In this document: positions 53,365 through 60,154 of the stretch, piece after piece | Layout of the letters: each line of letters begins with the position of its first letter | Numbering within the stretch: position 1 is the stretch's first letter | DNA from: Alteromonadaceae bacterium | GTDB lineage: Bacteria; Pseudomonadota; Gammaproteobacteria; Enterobacterales; Alteromonadaceae | NCBI GenBank assembly: GCA_014872785.1 | Contig: WKFJ01000027.1 | Location: forward strand, 35,554-99,553 | DNA: 64,000 nucleotides | Direction: 5' to 3' | Notes under the pieces: generated by a model | Seen by the model: only the letters and a program-made list of their open reading frames with translations | What the model was told of the DNA's origin: nothing | The model's database searches: none | Translations under genes and position numbers: made by a program

Positions 53365-54198
53365 GTGTATAAATCCATACCTTTTTTATTTCTAATTATT
53401 TTATTAGTTTCTTTTTCACTAAAAGCTGAAAATCACGAATACGAGATAAGTAAAGTCGAATATAAAAACTTAGTTGCTAACTTATATTTACCAAAAACTG
53501 AGAAAAAACCTCCCGTTGTAATTGCTTTTGGTGGCTTTGAGGGCGGATTAGGTACTGGTAATGCTAACGGTGAAATGATCGCACCCCACGGCGTTGCTGT
53601 TTTAGGGCTAGCTTATTTTAAAGAAAAAGGGATTTCTCAAACACTAGATCAAATACCAATGGAGTATTTCATTGATGCAATTAATTATTTAGAAACTCAT
53701 CCTTTAATAGACTCATCTAGAATTGGTGTGGTTGGTGGCTCTAGAGGTTCAGAGGCTGCATTTTTATTAGCAAGTATGGATTCTCGTATTAAATCAGTAG
53801 TTGTTACGACTCCAAGTAAGGTTGCTTGGTATGGTCTAACAGTACCGAAGTCAGCTTGGACTTTTAAAGGTCAAGATATTCCAGCCTTGGGTTTAGAGTT
53901 AGATTCAAAGGCTAAGTTAATCGACAGATTTACTGTTGCGTTAAAAAATAAAACTAACGTCAATAAATCCTTATTTAAATTTGAAAATATTAATGGCCCA
54001 ATACTTCTAATTTCAGCAGAAAATGATCAAGTTTGGCCATCTTTTCAAATGTCTAAAGATATAGAGGTTTATTTAAAAAATAAGCAATTTAAACATAAAG
54101 TAGTGCATAACTCATACAAAACAGGTCATGGTTTCAGTCAAGAGACTGCCCCTGAAATTAATAAATCTATAATTAATCACTTTGTTAGTACATTGTAG
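53365..54198 (+). CDS. Secreted alpha/beta hydrolase (BAAT/dienelactone-hydrolase-like), cassette gene 1
   Basis: 277 residues starting at GTG 53365 with an ideal AAGGAGA 4 nt away. A signal peptide (YKSIPFLFLIILLVSFSLKA|EN) leads to an alpha/beta hydrolase fold. Nucleophile Ser126 in GVVGGSRGSEAAFLLA, acid Asp221 in LISAENDQVWPS and His255 in KTGHGFSQE complete the triad. It resembles the C-terminal domain of acyl-CoA thioester hydrolases (BAAT_C), and the substrate may be an ester or lactone. Gene and flanks are AT-rich relative to the chromosome. The cassette's attC begins at its stop codon. Confidence 0.85.
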   Translation: MYKSIPFLFLIILLVSFSLKAENHEYEISKVEYKNLVANLYLPKTEKKPPVVIAFGGFEGGLGTGNANGEMIAPHGVAVLGLAYFKEKGISQTLDQIPMEYFIDAINYLETHPLIDSSRIGVVGGSRGSEAAFLLASMDSRIKSVVVTTPSKVAWYGLTVPKSAWTFKGQDIPALGLELDSKAKLIDRFTVALKNKTNVNKSLFKFENINGPILLISAENDQVWPSFQMSKDIEVYLKNKQFKHKVVHNSYKTGHGFSQETAPEINKSIINHFVSTL

Positions 54199-54293
54199 TG
54201 CTAACAAGGCATTCAAGTGGACAAATTACAGTTTGTTGTTCGCTTCGCTCAATTTTAACAAACTGTAATTTGCCGCTTAATGTGGCGTTATAT
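54198..54293 (+). repeat. attC recombination site, cassette 1
   Basis: Starts GTGCTAAC and ends GCGTTATAT. The inner arms CAAATTACAGTTTGTT (54222-54237) and AACAAACTGTAATTTG (54257-54272) are a perfect 16-bp inverted repeat. The outer arms (ATTCAAGTGG and CCGCTTAATG) pair except for one unpaired base, the extrahelical-base feature of attC sites. Confidence 0.9.
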
Positions 54294-54312
54294 TTTAATG
54301 GAGTAATGAGCA

Positions 54313-54813
54313 TTGATCGAATATCGAAAAGCAATCCTCAAAGAACTGGATGAATTAAAAACTCTACTTTGGGAGTTCGGGCCTAATGAATGGAACTATT
54401 TAACGCCAGAAGGTATAAATGATGAATTCACTCTTGTAGAAAACGGAAGTGCTCTAGCTATTGTTGCTACAAGTGATTCAAAAATTATAGGATTTGCTGT
54501 TTTGATTGATGGAGAGTCTAGCCCAACTTACCTTCAAAAGTATTGTGATTTACAACAAATTAAATTCGTTGGAGATGTAGTTGTATCTTCACTGCATAAA
54601 GGGAAAGGTATAGCAACAAGGTTGCTAGAAGAATGTTTGTTGGAAGCAAGAAATAATAATATACGCAGCGTGTTAATAGAAAGGCATGAAGAAAATCTTG
54701 CTTCCGCTGGAATGATGCGCAAAGCAGGGTTTGAGATTATAGATACATTTTTTGATCCCAAGAAGAGAGCAGCAGGATCACAAAATAGTGTAATTTTGGA
54801 ATTTAAAATATAA
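54313..54813 (+). CDS. GNAT-family N-acetyltransferase, cassette gene 2
   Basis: 166 residues, start TTG 54313 with GGAG about 10 nt upstream. GNAT features: FVGDVVVSSLHKGKGIATRL (acetyl-CoA loop) and LIERHEENLASAGMMRKAGF (C-terminal strand-helix). Acetyltransferases are a common cassette cargo (resistance, toxin or small-molecule modification). The substrate cannot be told. The stop codon lies in the start of its attC. Confidence 0.87.
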   Translation: MIEYRKAILKELDELKTLLWEFGPNEWNYLTPEGINDEFTLVENGSALAIVATSDSKIIGFAVLIDGESSPTYLQKYCDLQQIKFVGDVVVSSLHKGKGIATRLLEECLLEARNNNIRSVLIERHEENLASAGMMRKAGFEIIDTFFDPKKRAAGSQNSVILEFKI

Positions 54814-54868
54814 CAAGGCGCTTAAGCAACGACGCAGACAAGCTGCGCCCCTTAGCTTGACGTTACAC
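54808..54868 (+). repeat. attC recombination site, cassette 2
   Basis: 61 bp from ATATAAC to GTTACAC, the size of a typical short attC. The inner stem is CGCAG-ACAAG-CTGCG (perfect); the outer arms carry CTTAAGC and CTTAGC. The 3' core GTTA follows GAC. Clear by structure. Confidence 0.85.
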
Positions 54869-54889
54869 ATACGAATTTAGATAGAAACA

Positions 54890-55144
54890 ATGGAAGATAT
54901 TTTAGGCGAGATTGGAAAAGGATTTTTTAGAGGTATTGGTTACATTTTGGCAGACCTTTTTTTCTGGTTTATCTGTTATTGGACAGGATGGCCTTTTTGC
55001 AAAATTATTACGTTTGGTAGGTATCCTAAACCTAAAAGAAATAATTATTGGGGCGAAGAAGAAAGTTCAGGAGTTTGGTGTGCTTTGCTAGGCCTCACAA
55101 TTTGGATTGGCGTTGGCTTATATTTCCTGGGAGTATTTGCTTAG
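54890..55144 (+). CDS. Small two-helix membrane protein, cassette gene 3
   Basis: 84 residues with hydrophobic segments at about 12-34 and 60-83, separated by a basic loop (GRYPKPKRNNYWGEE). The start at ATG 54890 is 22 bp after the attC; no strong Shine-Dalgarno is visible. No family recognised. Small membrane proteins of this kind are common, mostly unstudied cargo in environmental cassettes. Its end is followed by a short, decayed attC. Confidence 0.65.
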   Translation: MEDILGEIGKGFFRGIGYILADLFFWFICYWTGWPFCKIITFGRYPKPKRNNYWGEEESSGVWCALLGLTIWIGVGLYFLGVFA

Positions 55145-55147
55145 GTA

Positions 55148-55175
55148 TATATAACAAGCAGCGGAGTGTTATGCC
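55148..55175 (+). repeat. Short or decayed attC, cassette 3
   Basis: TATATAACAAGCAGCGGAG followed by GTTATGCC, only about 28 bp, too short for a functional attC. The boundary bases fit: the cassette starts GTTACACATAC and this site begins with a 10-of-12 match to its complement. Read as an attC deleted in the middle. Confidence 0.5.
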
Positions 55176-55584
55176 ATTGATAAAAACTTTTGTTGTTTTG
55201 GGATTATTGGTTCTGCTTTATGGATGTGTCGATGATACAACCAGCGCTCCTTCTTTAAACTTCAATTACGCCAAAACACCTATCGTTCTTACGGAACATG
55301 TACAAGGCGATTGGGAAACGGTTTGTATATTAGGTCCGTATTCCAACAACGAATTAGCTGCAGAAGTTATTGGCTTTACTTGGCCTTTAGAAACGCTGTC
55401 GTCGGTTAGGGTTAACGATGGTGTATCACTGCTAATCTTTATAAAAAATAAAGCTGTTCAATCTTATTTTGAAGTATCTAGGGGGAAATACGACTTTAAT
55501 TCCTTAGATGAACAATGTATCAATAGAAACGAAGCAATATTTACTCAGGCAAACGGACAGGTTGTTGTATCTGCACAGGTATAA
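55171..55584 (+). CDS. Small lipoprotein, cassette gene 4
   Basis: 137 residues from ATG 55171 with GGAG 4 nt before; the ATG itself lies in the decayed attC core GTTATGCC. Lipobox LLYGC|VD (Cys19). The mature part (about 20-137) has no recognised domain; Cys50 and Cys119 may form a disulfide. A longer reading from 55048 overlaps gene 3 in another frame and is rejected. Probably an outer-membrane or periplasmic lipoprotein of unknown role. Confidence 0.75.
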   Translation: MPLIKTFVVLGLLVLLYGCVDDTTSAPSLNFNYAKTPIVLTEHVQGDWETVCILGPYSNNELAAEVIGFTWPLETLSSVRVNDGVSLLIFIKNKAVQSYFEVSRGKYDFNSLDEQCINRNEAIFTQANGQVVVSAQV

Positions 55585-55688
55585 CAATGCACTTAACAGG
55601 TGTCTCACCGCTTACCGCAATGGGACAGAACGCAGCGCAGCTCCCCCATTATGCCGCTACGTAACTGCCCGTTTTCTTACTGTTAATA
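55579..55688 (+). repeat. Probable attC, cassette 4
   Basis: Begins GTATAAC at the stop codon. A stem-like GCAATGGGA ... TCCCCCATTATGC pairs inside, and the 3' part ends CTGTTAATA. The complement of the cassette start (GTTATGCC) matches its beginning (GGTATAAC) at 7 of 8 positions. Long, VCR-like size (about 110 bp). Confidence 0.55.
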
Positions 55689-55701
55689 TAACAAATACCA
55701 A

Positions 55702-55959
55702 ATGAACTTTCCGCACTATCGTTTTTCAATTTTTCTGCTCGTTCACGGACTTGGGTTAGCCATCTATGGATTGTTCCAAAATAAGGTTCAGGATACTGTT
55801 TTAATGCTCATTGGGGGCTGTTTAGTGATGGCATTTGGAAGCTTCAAGTACTGGATTGCAAAACAAACCGATCCGGATAAATTAGATACATTGCGCGACC
55901 TATCACCTCAAAGTCGCAAAAATGAAATTGACGAAAATAATGAAAATAAGGAAGTCTAA
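55702..55959 (+). CDS. Small two-helix membrane protein, cassette gene 5
   Basis: 85 residues, hydrophobic segments at about 8-24 and 30-50, then a charged, Asn/Glu-rich C-terminal tail (QSRKNEIDENNENKEV). The start ATG 55702 lies 14 bp after the attC end. Family not recognised. It is followed directly by another attC-like sequence. Likely a small cytoplasmic-membrane protein. Confidence 0.65.
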   Translation: MNFPHYRFSIFLLVHGLGLAIYGLFQNKVQDTVLMLIGGCLVMAFGSFKYWIAKQTDPDKLDTLRDLSPQSRKNEIDENNENKEV

Positions 55960-56060
55960 CAAACGGTTTATGCATGAGACGCCTTAGTGCTTGGCTTGCG
56001 TTCGTGCCTCGCTCATTTTACCCATGCTTTATTTGCCTCATAACCAGGCACTATACCCAA
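55954..56060 (+). repeat. attC-like sequence, cassette 5 (3' end unclear)
   Basis: GTCTAACAAACGG fits the RYYYAAC core exactly. It continues with a TGAG/CTCA stem and a TTCGTGCCTCGCTCATTTT block like the tip of attC1 (TTCGCTTCGCTCAATTTT). No good GTTRRRY end is seen, so this copy may be damaged. Confidence 0.5.
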
Positions 56061-56080
56061 TCAAGGAAGACATTAGCTAC

Positions 56081-56746
56081 ATGAATTTGGTACTTTTTGA
56101 TTTCGATAAAACCATCGTAAACAGAGATACGGGCGCAGCATACATGAAATTTATGCTCTGCCGAAATCCGTTGCGCTTGTTCATGTGTTGTTTGGCTTTA
56201 CCCGTTTGTGTTCCATTTCTACTTCATTCGAAGACTAAATATATTGGGTTCTCCATTCTTTTGTGGTTAGCAACCTTTGGAATGAGCCTTAGACAAGCTA
56301 TTCGTCTGCGCAGAGCTTTTATTCGAAGATACCTTAATGAGCCTTCAACAATAATTTTTAAAGACGCTTTACAGCACTTGCAACTTCTCACTTCAAATAA
56401 CCATAAGGTTGTGGTTGTGAGTGGTGCGTCAGAATGGATGGTCAAAGCGATTTTCGCACATGCGTCTCTTCCAAAAGTAGATTTTGTTTGCTCTGAAGAA
56501 GTGCGGTTATTCGGGGGGATGATCAGTAAGTTTCATTGTTACGCATCCAATAAAGTGAAGCGACTGCGAGAACTTTATAATTTAGAAATATACGACTCAA
56601 TTATCGGTTACTCAGACAGTTCGGTTGACATCCCCATCCTTTCACTGTGCAATAGACGGTATATTATTAACCCCAAACCTAGGTGTTTAAAAAAGCTCTC
56701 AACGTCGTTTGATAGCGCAATTGAGGTTTTACATTGGGAAGAGTAA
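56081..56746 (+). CDS. HAD superfamily (subfamily IB) phosphatase-like hydrolase
   Basis: 221 residues from ATG 56081. Motif I VLFDFDKTIVNRDT (Asp7, Asp9), motif II VVVVSGASEWM (Ser), the Lys of motif III in NKVKRL, and motif IV IIGYSDSSVDIPIL are all present. The cap region (about 30-80) is unusually hydrophobic (RLFMCCLALPVCVPFLLHS), suggesting membrane contact. Related proteins include phosphoserine- and lipid-phosphate phosphatases. A longer frame from 55991 is unlikely. The gene probably belongs to the accessory region. Confidence 0.85.
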   Translation: MNLVLFDFDKTIVNRDTGAAYMKFMLCRNPLRLFMCCLALPVCVPFLLHSKTKYIGFSILLWLATFGMSLRQAIRLRRAFIRRYLNEPSTIIFKDALQHLQLLTSNNHKVVVVSGASEWMVKAIFAHASLPKVDFVCSEEVRLFGGMISKFHCYASNKVKRLRELYNLEIYDSIIGYSDSSVDIPILSLCNRRYIINPKPRCLKKLSTSFDSAIEVLHWEE

Positions 56747-56836
56747 AACGAGAAATGCATCAGGATCTGAGTCGTTTTATTTAAACTAAGTTAATTTTCA
56801 AAACCCACATGACACATAGTCAAGGAGAGGACAAGT

Positions 56837-57037
56837 ATGTTTGTGCTCGTTTATGTTACGATTACACTCTTTTGTGTCGCGGTTGTGGCGTATGCGGCTT
56901 TTGGCCGAACCAAACACCCTTGGCAAATAACCGCGGTGGGCGCAGTCTTTGCCATTACCTTGCCTTGGATGTGTTGGGTAATCGCATTTGCGATTTATTT
57001 TATAGATGGGTATAGAAAGCCCAGCTCTGAAGGATAG
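56837..57037 (+). CDS. Small two-helix membrane protein
   Basis: 66 residues, with two membrane segments (about 2-20 and 28-54). The ribosome site AAGGAGAGG lies 6 nt before ATG 56837, which supports a real gene. No family recognised. A frame-shifted ORF from 56809 over the same DNA is a shadow. Confidence 0.65.
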   Translation: MFVLVYVTITLFCVAVVAYAAFGRTKHPWQITAVGAVFAITLPWMCWVIAFAIYFIDGYRKPSSEG

Positions 57038-57242
57038 CGACAGCCTTTGGTCTATCTTTGTCTTTGGTCTATCTTTGTTTTTGGTCTATCTTGGTTTTTG
57101 GACTACGGGTCGCATTTGTGCAACAGCTAATGAGACAAGGCTATTACAAATAGCACGGTCTATTTTAATTAATCTGCCCGCTTTACAGAGGCTGATCGTC
57201 GCTTTTGAGAACGGTTTTAAAATTTACCCTCACAAGCCCTGA
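57006..57242 (+). CDS. Doubtful small membrane protein ORF
   Basis: 78 residues with one hydrophobic segment (SIFVFGLSLFLVYLGFW) whose coding is largely formed by a 17-bp tandem repeat (57045-57101). No ribosome site is seen, and the start overlaps the previous gene. It may be an artefact of the repeat, or a decayed gene. Reported because the stretch otherwise has no gene. Confidence 0.25.
   Translation: MGIESPALKDSDSLWSIFVFGLSLFLVYLGFWTTGRICATANETRLLQIARSILINLPALQRLIVAFENGFKIYPHKP
57045..57101 (+). repeat. 17-bp tandem repeat, about 3.4 copies
   Basis: CTTTGGTCTATCTTTGT (57045-57061), an identical copy (57062-57078), TTTTGGTCTATCTTGGT (57079-57095) and a partial TTTTGG. A period of 17 is not a multiple of 3, so copy-number change shifts the reading frame. 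Confidence 0.9.
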
Positions 57243-57298
57243 ACTATTTCAAATTTACCATGGTCATAACGTCGTCAATTTAATAAAAGGATCACGTT

Positions 57299-57607
57299 AT
57301 GAAACGCATTTTCTTCGCATCTCTATTTTTCTCAAGTGTCGTATTAGCCAATACCGATACATATACATTTGATTTAGAAAAGAACAACTTAGTTGATGCT
57401 ATCCCAAAGATCATAAGTAACCTAAACAAGGACTCAAGCATAACACCAGAATCAATGCCATTGGTTTTTCTAGACGGAAAGAACCTGGAAAGTTAATCAC
57501 AAGACGAACTAAAAAACGTGACAACTGATTCGTTATCTAAAATAGAATATTTAGTGCCAAACGCAGAGTATCCGAATGGTCTTTTGTTATTGGGAAGGCA
57601 AAAATAG
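57299..57607 (+). pseudogene. Secreted TonB-plug-like small protein interrupted by a nonsense codon
   Basis: From ATG 57299 (GGATCACGTT just before) a signal peptide (KRIFFASLFFSSVVLA) and about 65 codons are read to TAA at 57494-57496. The frame then stays open for 36 more codons to TAG at 57605. The joined product reads PLVFLDGKNLES*SQDELKNV and onward to LPNGLLLLGRQK, which resembles the plug-like segment of TonB-dependent receptors and M56-type proteins (VFLDGK ... LKN ... IE-x-L ... NG-x-LLL). Because the match continues after the stop, this looks like one nonsense mutation in a former gene of 102 codons. Confidence 0.75.
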
Positions 57608-57620
57608 TAAAAATTTGTGC

Positions 57621-57899
57621 ATGAAAGGGTTCAAAAGACTCTTATCTACCCTAATTATTGTTTTCGCGTTAGGTTGCGCTTCTACGAGTAACACCTCGGT
57701 TGTTGAAACCAGTGATGGTTCATTTGCCTACTCTCTTTCCGGCGCCGGAGAGGTGGTCATTGTGCTTGAATCAGGATTAGGCGACGACATGTCTTCATGG
57801 GATGGGCTACCTGAGCTGCTGAGGCAGCATGCTCAGGTCTTTACATATAATCGTGCGGGTTTTGCCAAGGAAATGAAAGTGGGCAAAGCCGTTTTATAA
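57621..57899 (+). pseudogene. Truncated alpha/beta hydrolase lipoprotein
   Basis: 92 residues from ATG 57621. Lipobox Cys19 (VFALGC|AS), then the first strands of an alpha/beta hydrolase fold (SFAYSLSGAGEVVIVLESGL, SSWDGLPELLRQHAQVFTYN, RAGFAKEM). Family proteins are about 280-300 residues; here the sequence ends after the second strand, before any nucleophile elbow. The frame ends at TAA 57897 inside AAAGCCGTTTTATAATT, part of an inverted repeat (AGCCGTTT/AAACGGCT). It is probably a gene cut at the right boundary of the array. Confidence 0.75.
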
Positions 57900-57940
57900 T
57901 TCCTAATTGCAACAAACGGCTCTGCCCCTTCCAAATCCTG

Positions 57941-58378
57941 TTACCACATACTTTTTTTATCTACCCAATGAATGGCGGCAGCGAACCAACCGGTTGCCAA
58001 AAGGTAAACGCTAAACCAAGCAAATGCCGATAATTTATGTGGTTCACCCCAGCCGCCGTAAGCAAAAAATAGCAGCCCGCATAGTGCGAGTATGGCTACG
58101 CTGAGTCTTGCCTGATTGCGCTCTTTAATACCCACAAGGCCAAACGACACCCATAAAGGGACACTTTGCCAATCTTCAGATTTTTTATCTATCACTGTAA
58201 TTCTCTCCTGTAATTCGGAAATACTGATCTCAAAAACAGACGCTAATGACTTAAGTGTCTCGTTGCTTGCGGGGTTACCGGCCTCCACTCTCTGTATGGT
58301 GCGCAAGCTAAGTCCAGCCATATTTGCCAGTTGTTCCTGTGACCAATGTTTCTGTTCTCTTAATTTTTTAACTAGCAT
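57941..58378 (-). CDS. XRE-family helix-turn-helix membrane protein
   Basis: 145 residues. An N-terminal XRE/Cro HTH (about 4-58, LREQKHWSQEQLANMAGLSL, TIQRVEAGNPASNETLKSLA) followed by two to three membrane segments (about 88-106, 112-138). Proteins of this form are membrane-tethered repressors. Marks the first minus-strand gene right of the cassette region. Confidence 0.85.
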   Translation of the reverse strand: MLVKKLREQKHWSQEQLANMAGLSLRTIQRVEAGNPASNETLKSLASVFEISISELQERITVIDKKSEDWQSVPLWVSFGLVGIKERNQARLSVAILALCGLLFFAYGGWGEPHKLSAFAWFSVYLLATGWFAAAIHWVDKKSMW

Positions 58379-58504
58379 TAGGTCTTCTCCTTTGCTGCGT
58401 ATTTTTTAGCGAATTGCCCGCGCTGTCGGTGACGACTTCATTGCGTCGTTTATGCGACAGCCTAGTAATTACGGGTTGTAAAAGGATTTCAGGGTTTGAT
58501 TGGA

Positions 58505-59788
58505 TTATGAGAATTTAGTGCTGCGTTTTCTTCGATACTGCACAGTCCAAAACACCACTGCGCTTAGTAATATCAGAAGACTTCCGAATACGATGTCCCT
58601 TAGCACCATATCCATGCGATTGTTGACAAGATAAATATCAGGCTTTCCGGTTTTCCATAGTGTCCATTGAGTTGCCATATTCGAAGCAAACGCTTCTTCG
58701 TTGCCAGTCTGAAACATAATAAAACCATCTCCGCTTTCGGAGTCGAAACGCACCGTTGCATTTAGGTACTCAGACTTGCCTCCGTGTCCCATTACAAAAC
58801 CATTCTCTGTTGGTGCGAACAACATCAGTCCAACTCCCCAAATAGCCTGGCCACTAACATAACCCTCGGGTTGCCACATTTGCTTAAGGCTATTCTCGCG
58901 TAGCAATTTAGGAAGGCTGCGTTGGTTAGATTGATTCACCACATTAGTCAGTAGCAGTTTTTGCATATCCGCTAGGTTGCTATACAGCCCCGTCGCCGCT
59001 AACGAAGTGTAATTGGGGTAGTCTCGGGTTTGTTGGCTTTCGCCAAAATACTCAGCGAGCATTGGATCGCTGCGCTTTACCTGAAAATAGGTGTTGGCTA
59101 ACCCTAAAGGTTCAAACACGAGGTTTTGCATGGCTTGCTGAAAACTTTGTTGCGTGACGTCTTCAATAATCAACTGAACCAGGTTGTAGCTGCCACCTGA
59201 GTATGCCCACGACTCCCCAGGTGCGCTCGTTACCACCACTTTGCCATTAACTCCGGGGTCGGCGTCGGCTGCCTGTGTCAGGTGTTCGGTTAATGGCTGA
59301 ATAGGTTCATTCGGTGCAAAGCCATTATGACCGAGGCCATCTTCAATGCCTGCAGTGTGGCTAAGCAATCGGCGCAGGGTCACCAAGTCGTTGTCAAACT
59401 CACTTTCAGGAAGCTGCCAACGCTTGGGGTATTGTGAAACTGGCGTATCGAGTTCGAGTCTCCCTTGCTCCACCAAGCGCATGACCGCCATCGCTGTGAC
59501 CCATTTGCCAACCGACGCAACCCCAAATACTGAATCCTCACTTACGGGTTTGCCAATAGACACAAAGTGGGTATCCATAACTTCGCCATTTTCAATCAGC
59601 GCGTAGACGGCATTGCCTTTATACAGCTTATCCACCTCCGATTGTAAACGGCGGGCAAAGTGCGCACTGTTTTCCTGCTCAGCCCATGCCGTAAGCAGCC
59701 AACCTTGCATTAGTGCGGTAAAACGCAGGCCTGCCCAAGCGCCTGACAGAAGAACAATAACGAGGAACGAAACCAATAATTTTTTCAT
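58505..59788 (-). CDS. Membrane serine hydrolase, beta-lactamase class C-like
   Basis: 427 residues: an N-terminal hydrophobic anchor, a beta-lactamase/PBP4-type domain with SxxK (GVASVGKWVTAMAVMRLVEQ), YSG at the Y-x-N position (SWAYSGGSYNLVQLIIED) and HGG (GFVMGHGGKSEYLNATVRFD), then a C-terminal membrane helix (about 392-412). The YSGGSY form is common in esterase-like members and not in resistance enzymes, so this is most likely a cell-wall D-Ala peptidase or esterase, not a beta-lactamase. Confidence 0.87.
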   Translation of the reverse strand: MKKLLVSFLVIVLLSGAWAGLRFTALMQGWLLTAWAEQENSAHFARRLQSEVDKLYKGNAVYALIENGEVMDTHFVSIGKPVSEDSVFGVASVGKWVTAMAVMRLVEQGRLELDTPVSQYPKRWQLPESEFDNDLVTLRRLLSHTAGIEDGLGHNGFAPNEPIQPLTEHLTQAADADPGVNGKVVVTSAPGESWAYSGGSYNLVQLIIEDVTQQSFQQAMQNLVFEPLGLANTYFQVKRSDPMLAEYFGESQQTRDYPNYTSLAATGLYSNLADMQKLLLTNVVNQSNQRSLPKLLRENSLKQMWQPEGYVSGQAIWGVGLMLFAPTENGFVMGHGGKSEYLNATVRFDSESGDGFIMFQTGNEEAFASNMATQWTLWKTGKPDIYLVNNRMDMVLRDIVFGSLLILLSAVVFWTVQYRRKRSTKFS

Positions 59789-59897
59789 TGTGAATTCTCA
59801 TTGCTGCGGATAACAAAAGTCTACATTTTACTAATCTGATTGATTGACTAAGCGTACGAAAAGCCTTGCAGAGCGTTCGAATTGGCTCGAACGTTTT

Positions 59898-60125
59898 TCA
59901 CTCTTCAGCAACCATTTTGGCCACCAGACGTTGGGTAACAGGCACCACAAATAAGCTGACCGGGAAAGCTACCAACATGGCGATAGCCCATGCCTTTGGC
60001 CAGTTCGTTAACGTCTCTATCAGCTCGGTTGAATCAGGCGCTAACAAACTAAGGGACATAATGCCTGACATCAAAAGTGACATTACAAACGAGAAGGTAT
60101 GAAACGCGAGTCTTTGGGGTATCAT
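59898..60125 (-). CDS. DUF2798 small membrane protein
   Basis: 75 residues with two membrane segments (about 8-30 and 45-65) and the family pattern FHTFSFVMSLLMSGIMS ... AWAIAMLVAFPVSLFVVPVT. Function unknown. It starts 30 bp after the FMN-reductase stop on the same strand, so it is probably in the pirin operon. Confidence 0.85.
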   Translation of the reverse strand: MIPQRLAFHTFSFVMSLLMSGIMSLSLLAPDSTELIETLTNWPKAWAIAMLVAFPVSLFVVPVTQRLVAKMVAEE

Positions 60126-60154
60126 CTTTTTGGCTCCTTTACCTATACGACTAA

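Larger units (their letters stand above)
53343..55960 (+). mobile_element. Integron gene-cassette array without integrase (CALIN)
   Basis: A plus-strand series of small AT-rich genes, each followed by an attC-like site: hydrolase (attC 54198), GNAT (attC 54808), membrane protein (short attC 55148), lipoprotein (attC 55579) and membrane protein (attC 55954). The first two cassettes begin GTTAGCAC and GTTATAT and their own attC sites begin with the exact complements GTGCTAAC and ATATAAC, as required for cassette circles. The only tyrosine recombinase in the window is XerD, 13 kb away. The same-strand genes to 57900 may be older, decayed cassettes. Confidence 0.8.

Noticed and set aside
56385..56394. 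Fourth TTCTCACT repeat
   Set aside because: It is inside the HAD gene's coding sequence and the flanking bases do not match the other units.
56744..56779. Terminator after the HAD gene (TAAAACGA ... TCGTTTTA)
   Set aside because: The 8-bp arms are 20 bp apart and AT-rich, with no GC core; probably too weak to terminate.
56809..57015. 68-residue Cys-rich ORF on the plus strand
   Set aside because: It is an alternative frame over the better-supported two-helix gene at 56837, which has a strong ribosome site.
57045..57101. Candidate CRISPR array
   Set aside because: The units are contiguous 17-bp tandem copies without spacers.
58505..59788. Antibiotic-resistance beta-lactamase
   Set aside because: SxxK and HGG are present but YSG replaces the Y-x-N pattern of class C enzymes, and the protein has two membrane anchors; an esterase or D-Ala peptidase is more likely.
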